Notes under the pieces: generated by a model
Database searches by the model: none
Seen by the model: only the letters and a program-made list of their open reading frames with translations
What the model was told of the DNA's origin: nothing
Position numbers and translations under genes: made by a program
Shown here: piece after piece, positions 1 to 11,673 of the stretch
Layout: every line of letters begins with the position of its first letter
How positions within the stretch are numbered: the stretch's first letter is position 1
Source of the DNA: Euptelea pleiosperma
Taxonomy: Eukaryota; Streptophyta; Magnoliopsida; Ranunculales; Eupteleaceae
DNA length: 64,000 nucleotides
Direction: 5' to 3'
Assembly (NCBI GenBank): GCA_035048495.1
Contig: CM068552.1
Span: 22,384,154 to 22,448,153, forward strand

Positions 1-10
1 GCCATAGAGA

Positions 11-50
11 TATATATATATGTGTGTGTGTATATATATATATATATATG
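11..50. repeat. (TA)n/(TG)n microsatellite
   Basis: Alternating TA and TG dinucleotides, directly abutting the MITE that follows. Read directly from the sequence. Confidence 0.9.
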
Positions 51-435
51 GGCTGGGATATAATGACTCGTGTTATTCTTACTAATAGATTACTAATGGA
101 CATGTAGATGAGTTAAGTGCTGATTTTTCGCCATGATGATCTCATTGTCATGGAGATCATCCTCACTAAAACTCATCAATTTCTAAAACTTCTAACCCTA
201 TCAAATATGGACATAAATTTATCAATGAAATTGGACAGTCCAAAAAATTTTAACTTGCAATCTACTTTTTATAATACTACAAATGTTGGAATTGGCTGAT
301 TTTTTGTAAGGTTGATATCTATGTTGAGAAGAATATCATAACAAAAAATTAGCCCTTAAGTCATTGACTTGTTGGCCCTACGTCCATTAGTCATTATATT
401 AGTAAGAATAACATGAGTCATTATATCGCAACCCA
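49..435. mobile_element. MITE with about 40-bp imperfect terminal inverted repeats
   Basis: The left end TGGGCTGGGATATAATGACT is matched in reverse complement by the right end, which reads TGGGTTGCGATATAATGACT on the other strand. The similarity continues inward through the TTATTCTTACTAATA stretch. No transposase frame is present. No clear target duplication is seen because the left flank is simple repeat. A second, partial copy of the family starts at 25789 inside eRF3 intron 5. The short open frame at 117-299 is only MITE sequence; its end is mirrored in the other copy. Confidence 0.7.
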
Positions 436-463
436 TTACACACACACTGATATATATATACTA

Positions 464-963
464 AGTCGACTGAAGTCAGTATAAGTCCTAGTCCAATGTA
501 ATCAAGTAAGACTTTGCTCAGCCAAGTAAGTGTTCGAGTGTTTGAAGTATTATAAAATCTTCCTTCATCTATATATCAGTGTGATTATGTGTGTTGTTAA
601 TACCTATATTCCGCATCAGTCACATATCATTCTCATTACGCATGTTTAGAATATCATCCGCATTTCGCATGTTTAGATCATGTTTAGGATCATTCTGTTA
701 CTATCCTCATGCATTCTTAGTGTTATTGTCTATTAGCCGTGTTAAGGCCCCATATTCTAAATGCGGGTGATATTCTAAACATACATAGTGAAAATGATAT
801 GCAGCTGATGTGGAAGATAGGTATTAACAACACACATAAACACACTGGTATATAGATAAATGAAGATTTTACAAGACTTCAAACACTCGGATACTTACTT
901 GGCTGAGCCAAGTCTTACTTGATTACATTGGACTAGGACTTATACTGACTTCAGTCGACTTAG
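464..963. repeat. 500-bp near-palindromic inverted repeat
   Basis: Left arm about 464-682 and right arm about 745-963 are reverse complements with scattered mismatches. The outer part of the left arm (CTAAGTCGACTGAAGTCAGT) returns as ACTGACTTCAGTCGACTTAG at the right edge. The inner parts share CGCATGTTTAGAATATCA-type sequence. The short centre (about 683-744) is not mirrored. The right arm runs into the leader-like sequence next to the pararetrovirus relic, so the repeat may be an inverted duplication of that element's terminal region; that link is inference. Confidence 0.75.
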
Positions 964-1201
964 AATATTTCAAAGCTTACATGGAGTGGCCTTTTATAGG
1001 CATCGGACTTGAAATATTACTAACCAAAATATATAAAGAGACATCCACCGACGAAATAGTAAAAAGTGTTACAGTACCAAACAGTTACAAACAGTGGTGG
1101 ATACTGATTGATAGTGACATCTTGAATAGTACTTGAGATTTATTTGTGGATATCACGCCGAAGGTTGAGGATACGCCAAATCTTTTTGTCATCATTTGCT
1201 T

Positions 1202-2400
1202 TTAGTCACTGTGGTCTAAATCTGACCATCCTACAAAAGGTGATGGATCTGGGTCAAAATCTTTAGGGTATCTGGGTGCTCTATGGTCTTCGAGATAGGA
1301 CAAAAGATGATCATAGAGTCTGTCAGAGAGTGGGTGGTTCGCATCTGCAAAAGGATAATTGAGTGTATCGGAGGGGATGGAATCACGGGTGATATTATTC
1401 AATTGGCACATGCGAGCTTGAAAGCTGGTACGAACTGTTGAATCTGGTGTTTGAGTGATGAGAAGGAGATAATTGTGCCATAACCGAGCTTGGATTTGTG
1501 CATCGGGAAGGTGTATGAAATAATTATCTTCAGGGTTGTTGATGAAATTAGTTGGCCTGTGAAAAGTAATTATCACATATCTGGCATAGTGGGTTTGGAG
1601 TATTTGTTGCAATTGAGACATAGGATAGAACCATTTAAACATCTTCTTGAGATTTGTCTGTTCAATAGTGAGATCTCGTTGAACGGTGTTTTGCACAAAA
1701 TAAGCCAATAAGTGAGGAACAAGAAACATGAATGCTATGGTATGGACCTCGAACAGATACCAGAGGTAACAAAGGGCTTCTTTGGGCAGATGGTAGAGGG
1801 ATCGAAGCCGGAAGGGAAAGAGGAAAGGATATTTCGGATGAGGGATGCGAATAAAGACTGGACCATGGTTAAAAATGATTGTCTTGAGGAACCTTTGGAA
1901 GTTTGTGACACTTCGACGTTGCTGGAGGAGGGTAAAAATGGTAGTCGGAATTTCGGGTGGCAATGTTGGGATATGTTGGACAAGATAAATACATGGGGGA
2001 ACTGGAAGGACTGGAAGGTTCTTGGGGAGTTTTGCACTTTTGTGAGAGAGCCAATCTGCAAGGATGTTGGTTTTTCTTGGGATGTGTTTGACCGTGAAAG
2101 ACCATTTACTGAACCAATTTTCCCATCGAAGGAGTTGAGAGTTGAGAATCTGTTTTTGCTTGAATTGCAACATTTTGGGGAACTGCTCATGTCCATCTCA
2201 ATGTGAAAGGAATGTCCTGCCAAATGGAACTTGAATTTTTCGACTCCGTTTTTTACTACAAGGATTTCTTTGAAAGTTGAGTGGTAGTGAAGTTGTCCAT
2301 CTTTGAATTTTCCACTCTTGTATCCACATAAATGTCTTTTTCCGTCAATTTCATCATAGAGAACTGCACCCCAGAATTTATCTGATGCATCTGTTCAGAA
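1202..2400 (-). pseudogene. Pararetroviral RNase H domain and C-terminal extension
   Basis: The longest surviving frame (1202-2173, 323 residues) starts inside RNase H, with QLLRWENWFSKW and the ADWLS terminal motif typical of caulimovirid and Ty3 RNase H. It continues about 270 residues without any zinc-binding HHCC or DDE integrase motif. The N-terminal half of RNase H, with its TDAS start and HYHSTFKE-type helix, lies in the adjoining frame at about 2180-2400, so one frameshift separates the halves. The extension has no domain I recognise. Confidence 0.65.
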
Positions 2401-2401
2401 T

Positions 2402-3547
2402 TCATCTTATGCATCTGTTTGGAGGCTCCTTTTTCCTGTAGGACTGGGAATCTGGAGAGCTAGGAGCTGTTGTACGGCCTTTTTGATGGTTTGAACTGCT
2501 TCTATGTGGATATGAGACCAAGGAGGGGCATTTTTGTTTGAGTTGTATTTCAAGAAGAGACTTATGGGTAGCAAGTCCTTTGACAAAGTCTCTTATGTAA
2601 TTAAGGATGCCGAGAAACTGTTGGATCAGTTTGGTGGTTGACAGTATGTCCGGGAAATCGAGAAGGGATTTTCTAATGTGATATTGTGGAACATACTTTC
2701 TGTTAGAAATTTGCATTCCAAGAAAGTCAATTTTTGTTTGGCCAATGAGCATTTTCTTTTCGGATAGCATGATTCCATGAGTTTGGATTATGCGGGAAAA
2801 TTCTTCGAGGAGAGCTTTGTGAGATATTTCATCCAGAGAAAAGAGGAGGATGTCATTGATGTAGATGAGAGCTTGTGATAAGATGGGATGAAAGATCTTG
2901 ATCATGGCCTTCTAAAATTCTGAAGGAGCATTTTTTAGGCCGAATGGCATAACTGTCCATTGATAGTGATGATCGGGGATGCAGAATGCTATTTTGTGAC
3001 GTTCTTCTGGTTTGATTCCAAGTTGCCAAAAGCCTGATTTGAGATCGAACTTTGAGAAGATCTTGGCTGAAGAAAGATGTCCAAAGAGAGACTGTCTGTT
3101 TGGTAATGGGAATTTGTTATCAGCAATGAAGATGTTCAATGGCTGATAATTGATCACGAGCCTGAGTTTTCCTCTAATCTGTTATGATCGTTTGTTGACA
3201 TAAAAAACTTCGCAAGCCCATTGTGGGTCTGATGGTTCAATAAGTCCATTATGTTGGAGCTGTTTCAATTCTGTAATGGCTTGTTGTAAATGATCAGGGT
3301 TCATGCCTTTGTGAGAGGACTTTGTGGGATTGATATCTTCATTCTTTTTTAGAGGAAGGGAGATGAAGAAATCAGAACGAGTCCATAATGGTGATGGATG
3401 TTTTTTGAGAAATTCGGTGTGTGAGTTGGCACAACACTGATGGACGAGGGTATGGATGATGGATTCAAATGGTTGTACAAGATGGAGTCTCGGGATTTGT
3501 AACCATGTAAAGAAATGGGCTTTGTAAGAGAGTCTATTGGGGGCCAT
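2402..3547 (-). pseudogene. Pararetroviral reverse transcriptase domain, broken
   Basis: Three minus-strand frames cover the domain. 3182-3547 holds the pre-RT segment ending WACEVFYVNKRS. 2912-3157 holds INYQPLN through MPFGLKNAPS. 2402-2905 holds the palm motif, YIND instead of the usual Y-[IM]-DD, so a catalytic aspartate is replaced, and then the thumb segment. Frame breaks lie between each part. This is a dead RT. Confidence 0.75.
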
Positions 3548-3689
3548 TTGAGATGTTGGATCCGATGGAGAATATCAAATCTTTTCCTGAAAGGGGACAA
3601 CCGAGAACTTTGTGAGTTATGGTGAGGTTAGAAAATATCTGGATGGAGATGGGAGACTGATCTTGTCTATAAGAAAGGTGTGGCCATTG

Positions 3690-3810
3690 GCGGCACGGAA
3701 TTCTTAATTAAAGGGTTTCCAGTGGGTTGGAAGAAAGATTTGTGGTCGAAAATGGTAGATGTTGCGCCTGTGTCAAAGAGGGCAATGACTGATATGTGTT
3801 TGGAATATGG
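3690..3810 (-). pseudogene. Retroviral-type aspartic protease fragment
   Basis: On the minus strand this segment reads IALFDTGATSTIFDH, with the DTGA active-site motif. An in-frame stop follows about 30 codons later. It lies in the expected place, upstream of RT in the same element. Confidence 0.6.
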
Positions 3811-4054
3811 TTTTGGGTATAGGGTGACTTGAGCAATGGATACTGGTTGATGGTGTGAGAACTAGATGTCTGGTGGTTTTGGAGGTATGACAGGTAGGTT
3901 GCATACGGGAATGACATCAGAAGGGTTGGACGGTTTTGAACTGGTTAAGAGGTCAGGTGGTTTATCGGGGGGTCTGTCCGATATTGTAATTTCATAAATA
4001 TCCATAGTTTCAGACTGCTCATCTGAGTAACTGTCAAAATCTTCTTCTGTATAT

Positions 4055-4091
4055 ATATACATATATGTGTGTGTGTGTGTGTGTGTGTGTA
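4055..4091. repeat. (TG)n microsatellite
   Basis: An ATATATGTGTGT run. It marks the broken upstream edge of the pararetroviral relic and produces an artefactual HTHTHT open frame on the minus strand. Confidence 0.9.
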
Positions 4092-4107
4092 ACAAGAAAG
4101 CTAGCAT

Positions 4108-4479
4108 ACAATATCGAACATATTCGACTCGACCAATCTAGTGCATATTACTAATCAGACCAATCAGTCTTTTCATTTCCAGTTGACCCGCCTAACGAGA
4201 ATTTTTGTATATTTAATCCAACCAATCGGAGTCTTTTCACTTTCTAGTTGACTCACCCAACAAGACGTTTTGTATATTTAATCCAACCAATCAGAGTCTA
4301 AACACTTTCTAATAATCAATGAGAACATTTGTATAATTAAGCTGACCAATGAAAAAATCTGATAATGGATCTGGCCAACGGAATAATCTGGCGATGTACC
4401 CGACCAATAGAATAATATTCTTCATAAACACGCGCCAACGGAATGATTCTTGTAATGATTCGGCCAATTGAGTAATAAT
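4108..4479. repeat. CCAAT-rich degenerate repeat spacer
   Basis: No gene. A unit of about 75 bp ending TTTGTATATTTAATCCAACCAATC is present twice in near-identical form (about 4200-4310). Further CCAAT-containing pieces (ACCAAT, GCCAAC, GGCCAATT) recur every 25-45 bp up to the 5' LTR. Origin unknown. Confidence 0.5.
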
Positions 4480-4819
4480 TGTAAGGAATATTTTCATATT
4501 TAATTTGGCAAATATTTCGTTTGACATAAAAACATTATTGTAACCGTTCCTACGAGCACTAGTGTAGTGTGGAGATGTCGTGGTATACATACTTCGCTAA
4601 TTACTTGAAGAGTAGAAAACAGAGACAGCATGAATCAGACGGTTGACGACAGGAGTCATCTAAGTAACTGCCGATTTGTCAATTAAAGATCATGTACGCT
4701 CGATTAGGAAGGTAAGTGACTTAGTGGCCATAGAATTGATTAAAATGGATAAAATATAATGGTCAAATCTAGCCATTGAACTGATCCGATTCTGAGTTAA
4801 ATATATTGACTAATAAGAT

Positions 4820-5085
4820 AGTACAATCGATTGAACACTTATCCCTAATTGATTAGACATAGCCCAATCGATTGGAGACTCTGTGTAATCGATTGGAAGT
4901 TACGAGGCAGAAACTTATTTCAGCTCGATCGACTGGAGACTCCGTGAAATCGATTGGAACCTTTGGGACAAAAACTTATTTGAGTCAAATCGATTGGAGA
5001 CCTCTGTGTAATTGATTGGAGCCTTCGAATATGAATCTTATTGAGCCCCATCGATTGGACCCAGTGTACAATTGATTAGACCATG
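4820..5085. promoter_or_regulatory. Array of about 10 CCAATCGATTGG-type palindromes in U3
   Basis: About ten copies of a motif with consensus CCAATCGATTGG, a perfect 12-bp palindrome holding two inverted CCAAT boxes, lie at irregular 20-40 bp spacing, 80-340 bp upstream of the TATA box. Variants include AATTGATTAGA and GATCGACTGG. The array is repeated in the 3' LTR and, independently, upstream of the second ORF. A role as an enhancer is inferred. Confidence 0.7.
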
Positions 5086-5164
5086 CACAGAATTAGTCCT
5101 TATCAGATCCAAAATTCTTGGTTCCATTATCTCATATTCTGCACGACTCAGGGTCACAGAATTC

Positions 5165-5172
5165 TATAAATA
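5165..5172 (+). promoter_or_regulatory. LTR TATA box
   Basis: TATAAATA, conserved at 15851-15858 in the 3' LTR. Likely start of R some 30 bp downstream. Confidence 0.65.
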
Positions 5173-6014
5173 CAACCCTTCTATGCCTTCTCTAAAGACA
5201 CACAGAGACACAAAGTGACTCAATCTTCAAGAGAGAGAAGAAAATATTTTATTTATTAGAGTGTCCATTCGAAGAGCAAGAAGCTTATTTTCCATTCACA
5301 TCTTGTGAGCTTGTTCTCTTCTTGATCAAAGCCAAGTGATTGATCCTTTTATCAGCTTAGGTCTTCCACTTCTATATTCGACCTAGTACCTAAGTGTACC
5401 AGTGTGACTAAACACCATTTGAGCAACTTAGGGTTCATGGTGTACTGAATCCTTCACCTTCTACAAAGGCAGGAGTGTTGAGAATTAAGATCGGAGGAGC
5501 CGATCGACGGTAGGTTTGGGGTGTACCAAATTGAACAAACGGACAAGGCTTCTTCACTGAAAGGGCGCGCGTGGATTCGTAGCGTTGATTCAGAGGACGT
5601 GGACACATCGGTGGTAGGCCTTGGCTAAGGTTGAAAGTTGTATTTGCAACGGTGCTGCGTAGGTAACTTTTGTTTCGTTTAACTTTTCAGTTAGTGATAC
5701 TTTCCGTGTGGACGTGGTCCCGTGGTTTTTCCTTGGCTAAGGTTTCCACGTAAAAATCTCTTGCTTGTGTGATTGTTTGTTTGCATTCCGTACTCTATCT
5801 TGATTAGATCAAACGACGAAAAGAAAATATACCACGGAAGTATATTCGATTTGAGTCGATTGTGATAATCTTTTATCAAACAACTAAGGCATGTAATTTT
5901 GTTCCCTTACCATAGGCAAGTAAAACTGAGTAGGTATAATTAATTTTAAATACCTAATCAACCCCCCCTTATAGGTACATTAGATTAAAGAGAATGGACC
6001 GGTAAAATTTTAAT

Positions 6015-6026
6015 TGGTATCAGGGT
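6015..6026 (+). other. Primer-binding site, tRNA-iMet type
   Basis: TGGTATCAGGGT lies within a few bases of the 5' LTR end. It matches the common plant Copia primer site TGGTATCAGAGC in the first nine bases and then diverges. Confidence 0.8.
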
Positions 6027-6218
6027 GGGTTATTCTATTTAAGGTTTAATTACCTGAATTTAGATTCCTGAGAAACTAGTCTATTTTCATTAATTTGTCA
6101 AAATGCAAAGAGAAAGTGGAAACACATCCAGACCTCCATTGTTTGATGGGGAAGACCATGCCTATTGGAAGGCTAAGATGAGGGCTTTTCTAAAGTCTAT
6201 TGATGAAAGAGTCTATAA

Positions 6219-9200
6219 TGTAATACCCTGAACTTTCATTCTAGGGTATTATGGTAAATTCATCCAATAATGAAAACCTAAAACTTTTTCAAACTTATAT
6301 TATTGTTTTTAAAGTTTAATATCATGTTTGAGTATGTGTATTTAATTTGGTTTCATTCTGACAACTTTGAAAAACCTGTTATTTTTGAAACTCGCTCTTT
6401 ATGGCTAAATTATTGCTAAAAATAATGAACCAAAACTTGCAGCGGACTTTTTCTTTTCCCAACTAACATTCTAGAACTTTTATTAAAAAAATTATTTTGT
6501 GGGCCCGAGACACCAAAAATATTCCTATTTTATCCTTACCTACTTACTTGTGAAATTTGGAATATTTCCTGAGACATGAAAATCCTAGCGAAGATTTCGG
6601 GAGATTTTGACAAAAATAATATTTTCATAATTTTTGAACTTTCCTACAATTCTTATATTTTTAAAAATAACATTTAATTATATTTTATTTATTTAATATG
6701 AGTATGGGACCTGCGAATTCCTTTTCGGGTCATTCTGAGGTCATCTTGATACTTTTTTTTAGGCTTTGAACTATTTTGTGATTTTTGTGTATTTAGACTA
6801 TGTTAACTGATTTATGTGTATACCATGTGTCAATACCTTATTGTATGAATTTTTAAATTATATAATATAGTTTAATTGAATCAATGAAAGATTATTTGTA
6901 TTATTATTGTTGGTTGGGCCCGTATGGCCAATCTAGAGGCCTTTTGGACTTAATAATATTTTTAAATGAAGCCTAGTTATTGTATATAAGCCTTGGGCCC
7001 ATTTCTAACCCATTAGTTATGTAAAATATGGGTTTTTGAGGGTTGAAAAAGTCATCTCTTTGATAGTTACGAATTTCACTAATATAAAAACTATAATCCT
7101 TCCCTTAACCTATTTATGAAAATCCTAAAGCTTTAGAAGCTTTGACAAACCCAATTCTATTGAAGAATAGAGAAAGCTCATCCGAGCACCGATCACACTC
7201 GAACAAGAAGGGAGAATTGATGGGGACTCTGAATGGAACAACATACCCCGAGGAGAAGACGATCCGACGACTTTCAAATTTGAAGAAACTTTTGATTTTC
7301 ATTAAAATTCAAGAAACCTTAAGGTAAGTGTATTTTGATCCATCATATACTTGTTTTCTTCAAGATTTTATTTTTTTTTCATTTGGTAACGGTTGATACT
7401 CATTATAAATTAATTTCAACAAAATTTACTTTATTCTTATTGGGTTGATCTTTATTTTGGGCCACCATGATAGATTTGGCCATGGTCTATTTTGTACATA
7501 TAACGGATGACTATGTTCTTTATCATTTTTGTTGTATTTTTATGATTTGAATATTTAAATAATTATTTTTTCTAAATACCTCAATGAATTTATTTTTCAA
7601 AACTGTTTAGTTTGTATTTTTTCGATTTGTATTGATTAAGTTATGATTTTTCTAAGTTGTTGGACTTCATCAAAAAACCTATAATTTTAGATTTTACATG
7701 GTCCAATTCACTTAGAATTTAGATTTCTATTTTTAACCTAAATATTTTTCTAATTATTTTTCATAGATACCGCTATCAATCTAGTTTCTAGAACCTTTGA
7801 GTTTGTATTTTTCTGATTTGTATTGATTAAGTTATGATTTTTCTAAGTTGTTGGACTTTACCAAAAAATCCAAAATTTTAGATTTTACACGGTCCATTCA
7901 CTTAGAATTTTGATCTTTATTTTTAACCTAAATATTTTTCTAATTATTTTTCATAGATACCGCTATCAATCTAGTTTCTAGAACCTTTAAGTTTGTATTT
8001 TTCTGATTTGTATTGATTAAGTTATAATTTTTCTAAATTGTTGGACTTTACTAAAAAACCTAGAATTTTAAATTTTACATGGTCCACTTCACTTGGGATT
8101 TCGATCTATATTTTTAACCTAAATATTCTTCTAATTATTTTTCACAGATACTTATATCAATCTAGTTTTTAGAACCTTTGAGTTTGTATTTTTTTGATTT
8201 ATATTGATTAAGTTATAATTTTTCAAATGTGCTGACTTTTCTGTAAAACCCAAAATTTTAGATTTTACACGGTCCACTTCACTTGGGATTTCGATCTATA
8301 TTTTTAATCTAAATATTTTTCTAATTATTTTTCATAGATACCTATATGAATCTAGTTTTTAAATTTGTTGAGTTTGTATTTTTCTAATATTTATTTATTT
8401 AGTTATAACTTTTACAATGTGGTGGACTTTTCTGTAAGACCCAGAATTTCAGATTCTGTACATTCTACTTCTTTAAGAATTTCGTCTTCGATTTTAGGAA
8501 TAAATATTTTTAAATTTATTTTTTATAGAAACCTCAGTGAATATATTCTTCAAATCCATTAAGTTTGTATTTTTTTAATTTATATTTATTTAGTTATGAT
8601 TTTTAAAAGAAAATATATTTTTTATTAAAAACCTATTTCTTGGATTTTTGACGATTAATGACCTTAGAAATCCTTAGTGGTTCGGTCATGACTTATTGAC
8701 TATTAAACCTAGATGGTTTGACCTATACTTGTATGCATGGGATCCCACCCATGTGTCTTGGATCTCTCATAGGGTTTGGCCAAGTGTTTTGGATCCCTCT
8801 TTAGGGTTCGACCTTGTGTCATGGATCCCTCATAGGGTTCGGCCATGGTATGTTGGATTTTCTGGCGATTTCCACTTATATCGTTCATCCGTGTTGATCG
8901 TGACCTTCAATGATTGTTACATGTTATTCATGTTTAACCCTAATTCGTTCTCATGTTATCACTTTTGATGATCATGTGTTTATTTTATATTCTTATTTAA
9001 ATGTTAAATACGTGTGTGCTTATGACATGTAACCCTAGTACCATCTTGTTGTCATACCATAATTATCACGTCATTTCATATAAATGGTGCATAAGAGGAC
9101 GGGGTTGAAGTATATTATGTACGTTTATATTGGTTTTATCAATTAATCAGGGTTCGGTACCCTGGGGTGAAAGGCCCCAGACATTATTATATCCTGCAGA

Positions 9201-9856
9201 TTGGTCAATGAGACCGCTCCCAGTGCGGGAAGGAGATGGAGACCCTATGTGGTTATGGGTGCTAGTTGCATTTGCATCCCGTACTCACTTGCATTCATCC
9301 TCATATTCATGACATCCTTATTATACGATTGAGATGTATACCTTGATTAAAAAACTTGTATAGTAAGATATCATACCATGCACACTGTTATATTACTAGG
9401 CCTCGGCTCGCGGTGCTACACCGATACCATTTTCAGATTTTGAGGAGCTGGGTACGTGAGATGATTTTGAGGCGAAAGACTCCGGTGCATTCGAGGAGAT
9501 CGGCTACGATTTGGGAGTCGATCCCACACTTTAGAAGACTTTATTTTGATTATTTTAAAATATTACTTATTTATTTTCATGGGCATGTAGTCCTTTGATT
9601 GAAAGCATATTCTTACCTCCATCTCTCCACACTTAATTGATTTATTGAATTGTTTGAGTTATGAATTATTTTAATTATTTGTTTCCTACATCTATACTCT
9701 TTTTTTTTTACTTAGTGGGTTTTCGAATAAACTTTAGTAGTCTAATTGACCTAATTGGACCACTAAGGGACATTCATGGATTACCTCTGGGTTCGGGTAC
9801 GGGTCGATCCACGGATTTTCTAGTCGTATCTGGGTATTTGGATTCGGGGCGTGACA
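6219..9856 (+). mobile_element. Solo LTR, 3.6 kb, Ty3/Del-like
   Basis: Interrupts the gag codon series exactly: the reading before 6214 and after 9857 is contiguous. It starts TGTAATACCCTGAA and ends GGGGCGTGACA, so TG...CA ends. A similar pair of ends bounds the solo LTR at 17494. The expected 5-bp target duplication (CTGGA on the right) is degraded on the left (CTATAA). It has no internal coding domain. It contains a tandem array (7570-8610). Long LTRs with these ends suggest a Del/Tekay-type Ty3 element; that is inference. Confidence 0.75.
7570..8610 (+). repeat. Tandem array, about 5-6 units of about 185 bp
   Basis: The phrases CTAATTATTTTTCATAGATAC, AGTTTGTATTTTTCTGATTT and TTTAGATTTTACACGGTCCA recur at about 7752, 7933, 8119 and 8320 with progressive divergence. 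The array is internal to the solo LTR. The units are AT-rich and non-coding. Confidence 0.8.
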
Positions 9857-11673
9857 CTGGATGTCTATAGTGGATGGTTGGTCACCACCCACAATGGTTG
9901 TAGGAGATAAAACCATTCTTAAACCTAAAGCCGACTGGACCAAAGAAGACATAGATTGCTGTTGTCTAAATAGCAAAGGGTTAAATGCTATTTTCAATAC
10001 GGTTGATTAAAATGAGTTTCGAAGAATCTTTACTTGTTCTTTGGCTAAAGAAGCATGGAACATTCTTAGAGTCACACGTGAAGGAACGTCAGCTGTTAAA
10101 ATCTCCAAACTTCAAATGCTGACTTCTAAGTTCGAATCCATGAGAATGGAGGAGAATGATACATTCACTGAGTTCTATGCCCAACTTAGTGATATTGTGA
10201 ACTCGGCACACAACTTCGGTGAAATCATTCCTGAATCCAAAGTTGTTCGAAAAATTTTGAGATCATTACCTGATAGATTTTAGGCTAAGGTCACTACTAT
10301 TGAAGAGAGCAAGGATGTTGACTCTCTCAAAATTGATGAGCTGGTTGGGTCTTTACAAACTTATGAGATGAATTTGAGACAACCAAAGAAATCAAAAATT
10401 ATTGCCCTTAAAGTTTCTGAAGCTCAAGATTCAGAGTTGGATGTTGACTCTGAAGTTGAAATGGCATTATTTGTGAAAAAGTTCAAAAAGTTTTTTCGTT
10501 CTAAAAATTATAGAGTTAAGAACAATAAAATGTTTGATAAATCTAAGGAACATGTCAGACCTCATGAGAGAGGTAGCAGAAGTGATAGGAACCCTAGGGA
10601 AAGTCGCTCAAGCGAACCCCAATGTTTCAAATGTAAGGGTTTTGGTCACTTTGCTAATGTATGCCCAAACAAAGAAGAATATAAGGGCAAGGCAAAAGCC
10701 TTCAATGCCACATGGGATGAAGAATTAGAAGATCATTCTGATGATTCAGATAGAAATGAAAAAACTGATAAGTATACAGCTTTTGTTGCTCGTTTTAATA
10801 GTCCCTATGGATCTCATGGAGATTCTAAGAAAAGTGATGATGAGAGCTCGGAAGACTTACAATGGGGACTCGGATGACTCTATAGTTGGTGTGAAAGAAC
10901 TGTATAAGGAATCGATAAAATTCATTAAGGTTAACAAAGTTTTATCTGACAGAGTTAAATGTCTTAACTCTGAAAATGCAACCTTATTAATTGACACTGA
11001 AAAATTAAAAGTGTTGATTACTGATTTAGAGCAAGAGAATTAGTCTCTGCTAAAAAGGAACAAGTCACTAGAATGTGAATTCCAAACTTGCATGACACAT
11101 AAGGAATCCCTGGAAAATGAGCTTCTTAAATCTAAGAGGGATGTGTCAGGATTCTCATCTAGCTCTGCAAAGCTTGATGAGATTCTTAGTGTGGGAAAAG
11201 CCTATAGAGACAAACAAGGCTTGGGTTACAAAAACAATCAAGAAAAATGGTTTTCTTCCGAGACGATTTTTCTTAAGGCTCAAGCTATTCCCACTCAGAT
11301 CAATGACCAAATCAAAGTTGTCAAAAGCAATCGTCAGTGCACATACTACAAAAATTTGGGTCATATGATTAGAGACTGTCATAAGTTGAGAAGAGGACAT
11401 CAAAATTCTCTAGAGAAAATAACGAATTCAACTCAGAATGTGAAAAGTCAAAGACTTCTTATGAAGATACATTATGATAAAAACTATTTGGATGTGCTAT
11501 CTAGGAAGTTGATAGACCTTCTGGAAAGGTCTAGAGAATTAATCAAGAAGATTGAGTCTCTTGAGAAATTCAAACATCCTCAGACTTCTGTAACTCAAAA
11601 GAGGAGAGATCCTAAGAGAATTAATATATCTACCAAAATCACATCTGTGTGGGTTAGAAAAGATCTTCTCTGA

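Larger units (their letters stand above)
1202..4065 (-). pseudogene. Endogenous pararetrovirus (caulimovirid) PR-RT-RNase H relic
   Basis: A broken polyprotein reads on the minus strand. In order: an aspartic-protease motif DTGA near 3765, the RT N-terminal region (3182-3547), the RT core with INYQPLN and KFDLKSGFWQLGI (2912-3157), the RT catalytic motif as YIND (2402-2905), RNase H starting TDAS near 2390, and an RNase H tail with about 270 further residues to 1205. No integrase follows RNase H, which favours Caulimoviridae over a Ty3 retrotransposon. Frameshifts and stops break it into at least five frames. Capsid and movement regions are absent: the upstream end stops at the TG microsatellite near 4065. 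An old, non-functional copy. The genus was not determined. Confidence 0.75.
4480..6010 (+). repeat. 5' LTR of the Sirevirus-like element
   Basis: Matches 15166-16702 along its full length with scattered substitutions and small indels (by eye several percent; not computed). The LTR has a palindrome-rich U3 (4820-5085), a TATA box at 5165, and a C-rich tract near 5963. It ends just before the primer-binding site. Confidence 0.9.
6103..11673 (+). pseudogene. Decayed Copia/Sirevirus-type gag, split by a solo LTR
   Basis: The ATG at 6103 begins MQRESGNTSRPPLFDGEDHA, a typical Copia gag start. The frame is cut at about 6214 by the solo LTR and resumes at about 9857 (ATGTCTATAGTGGATGG). It continues with the gag core (10041-10283) and a CX2CX4HX4C zinc knuckle CFKCKGFGHFANVC near 10625. 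A coiled-coil-like lysine- and leucine-rich stretch (about 10890-11150) follows, then the conserved LDEILSVGKAYRDKQGLGY motif (about 11173-11230), a second zinc knuckle lacking one cysteine, and a WVRKD end. Stops at about 10008 (TAA), 10280 (TAG) and 11041 (TAG) and a frameshift near 10860 inactivate it. The stops are consistent with CAA/CAG to TAA/TAG changes. No protease follows. Confidence 0.8.

Noticed and set aside
1490..2206. Plus-strand open frames of 73 and 164 aa
   Set aside because: They are antisense to the minus-strand pararetroviral RNase H region, which has recognisable motifs; the plus-strand peptides have none.
3862..4107. Minus-strand frame with an HTHTHT start
   Set aside because: The start is translated TG microsatellite. 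Only its later part, adjoining the protease fragment, is viral.
4820..5085. CRISPR-like regularly spaced repeat
   Set aside because: Short palindromes with irregular spacing inside a plant LTR, repeated in the other LTR; no CRISPR biology in a plant nuclear genome.
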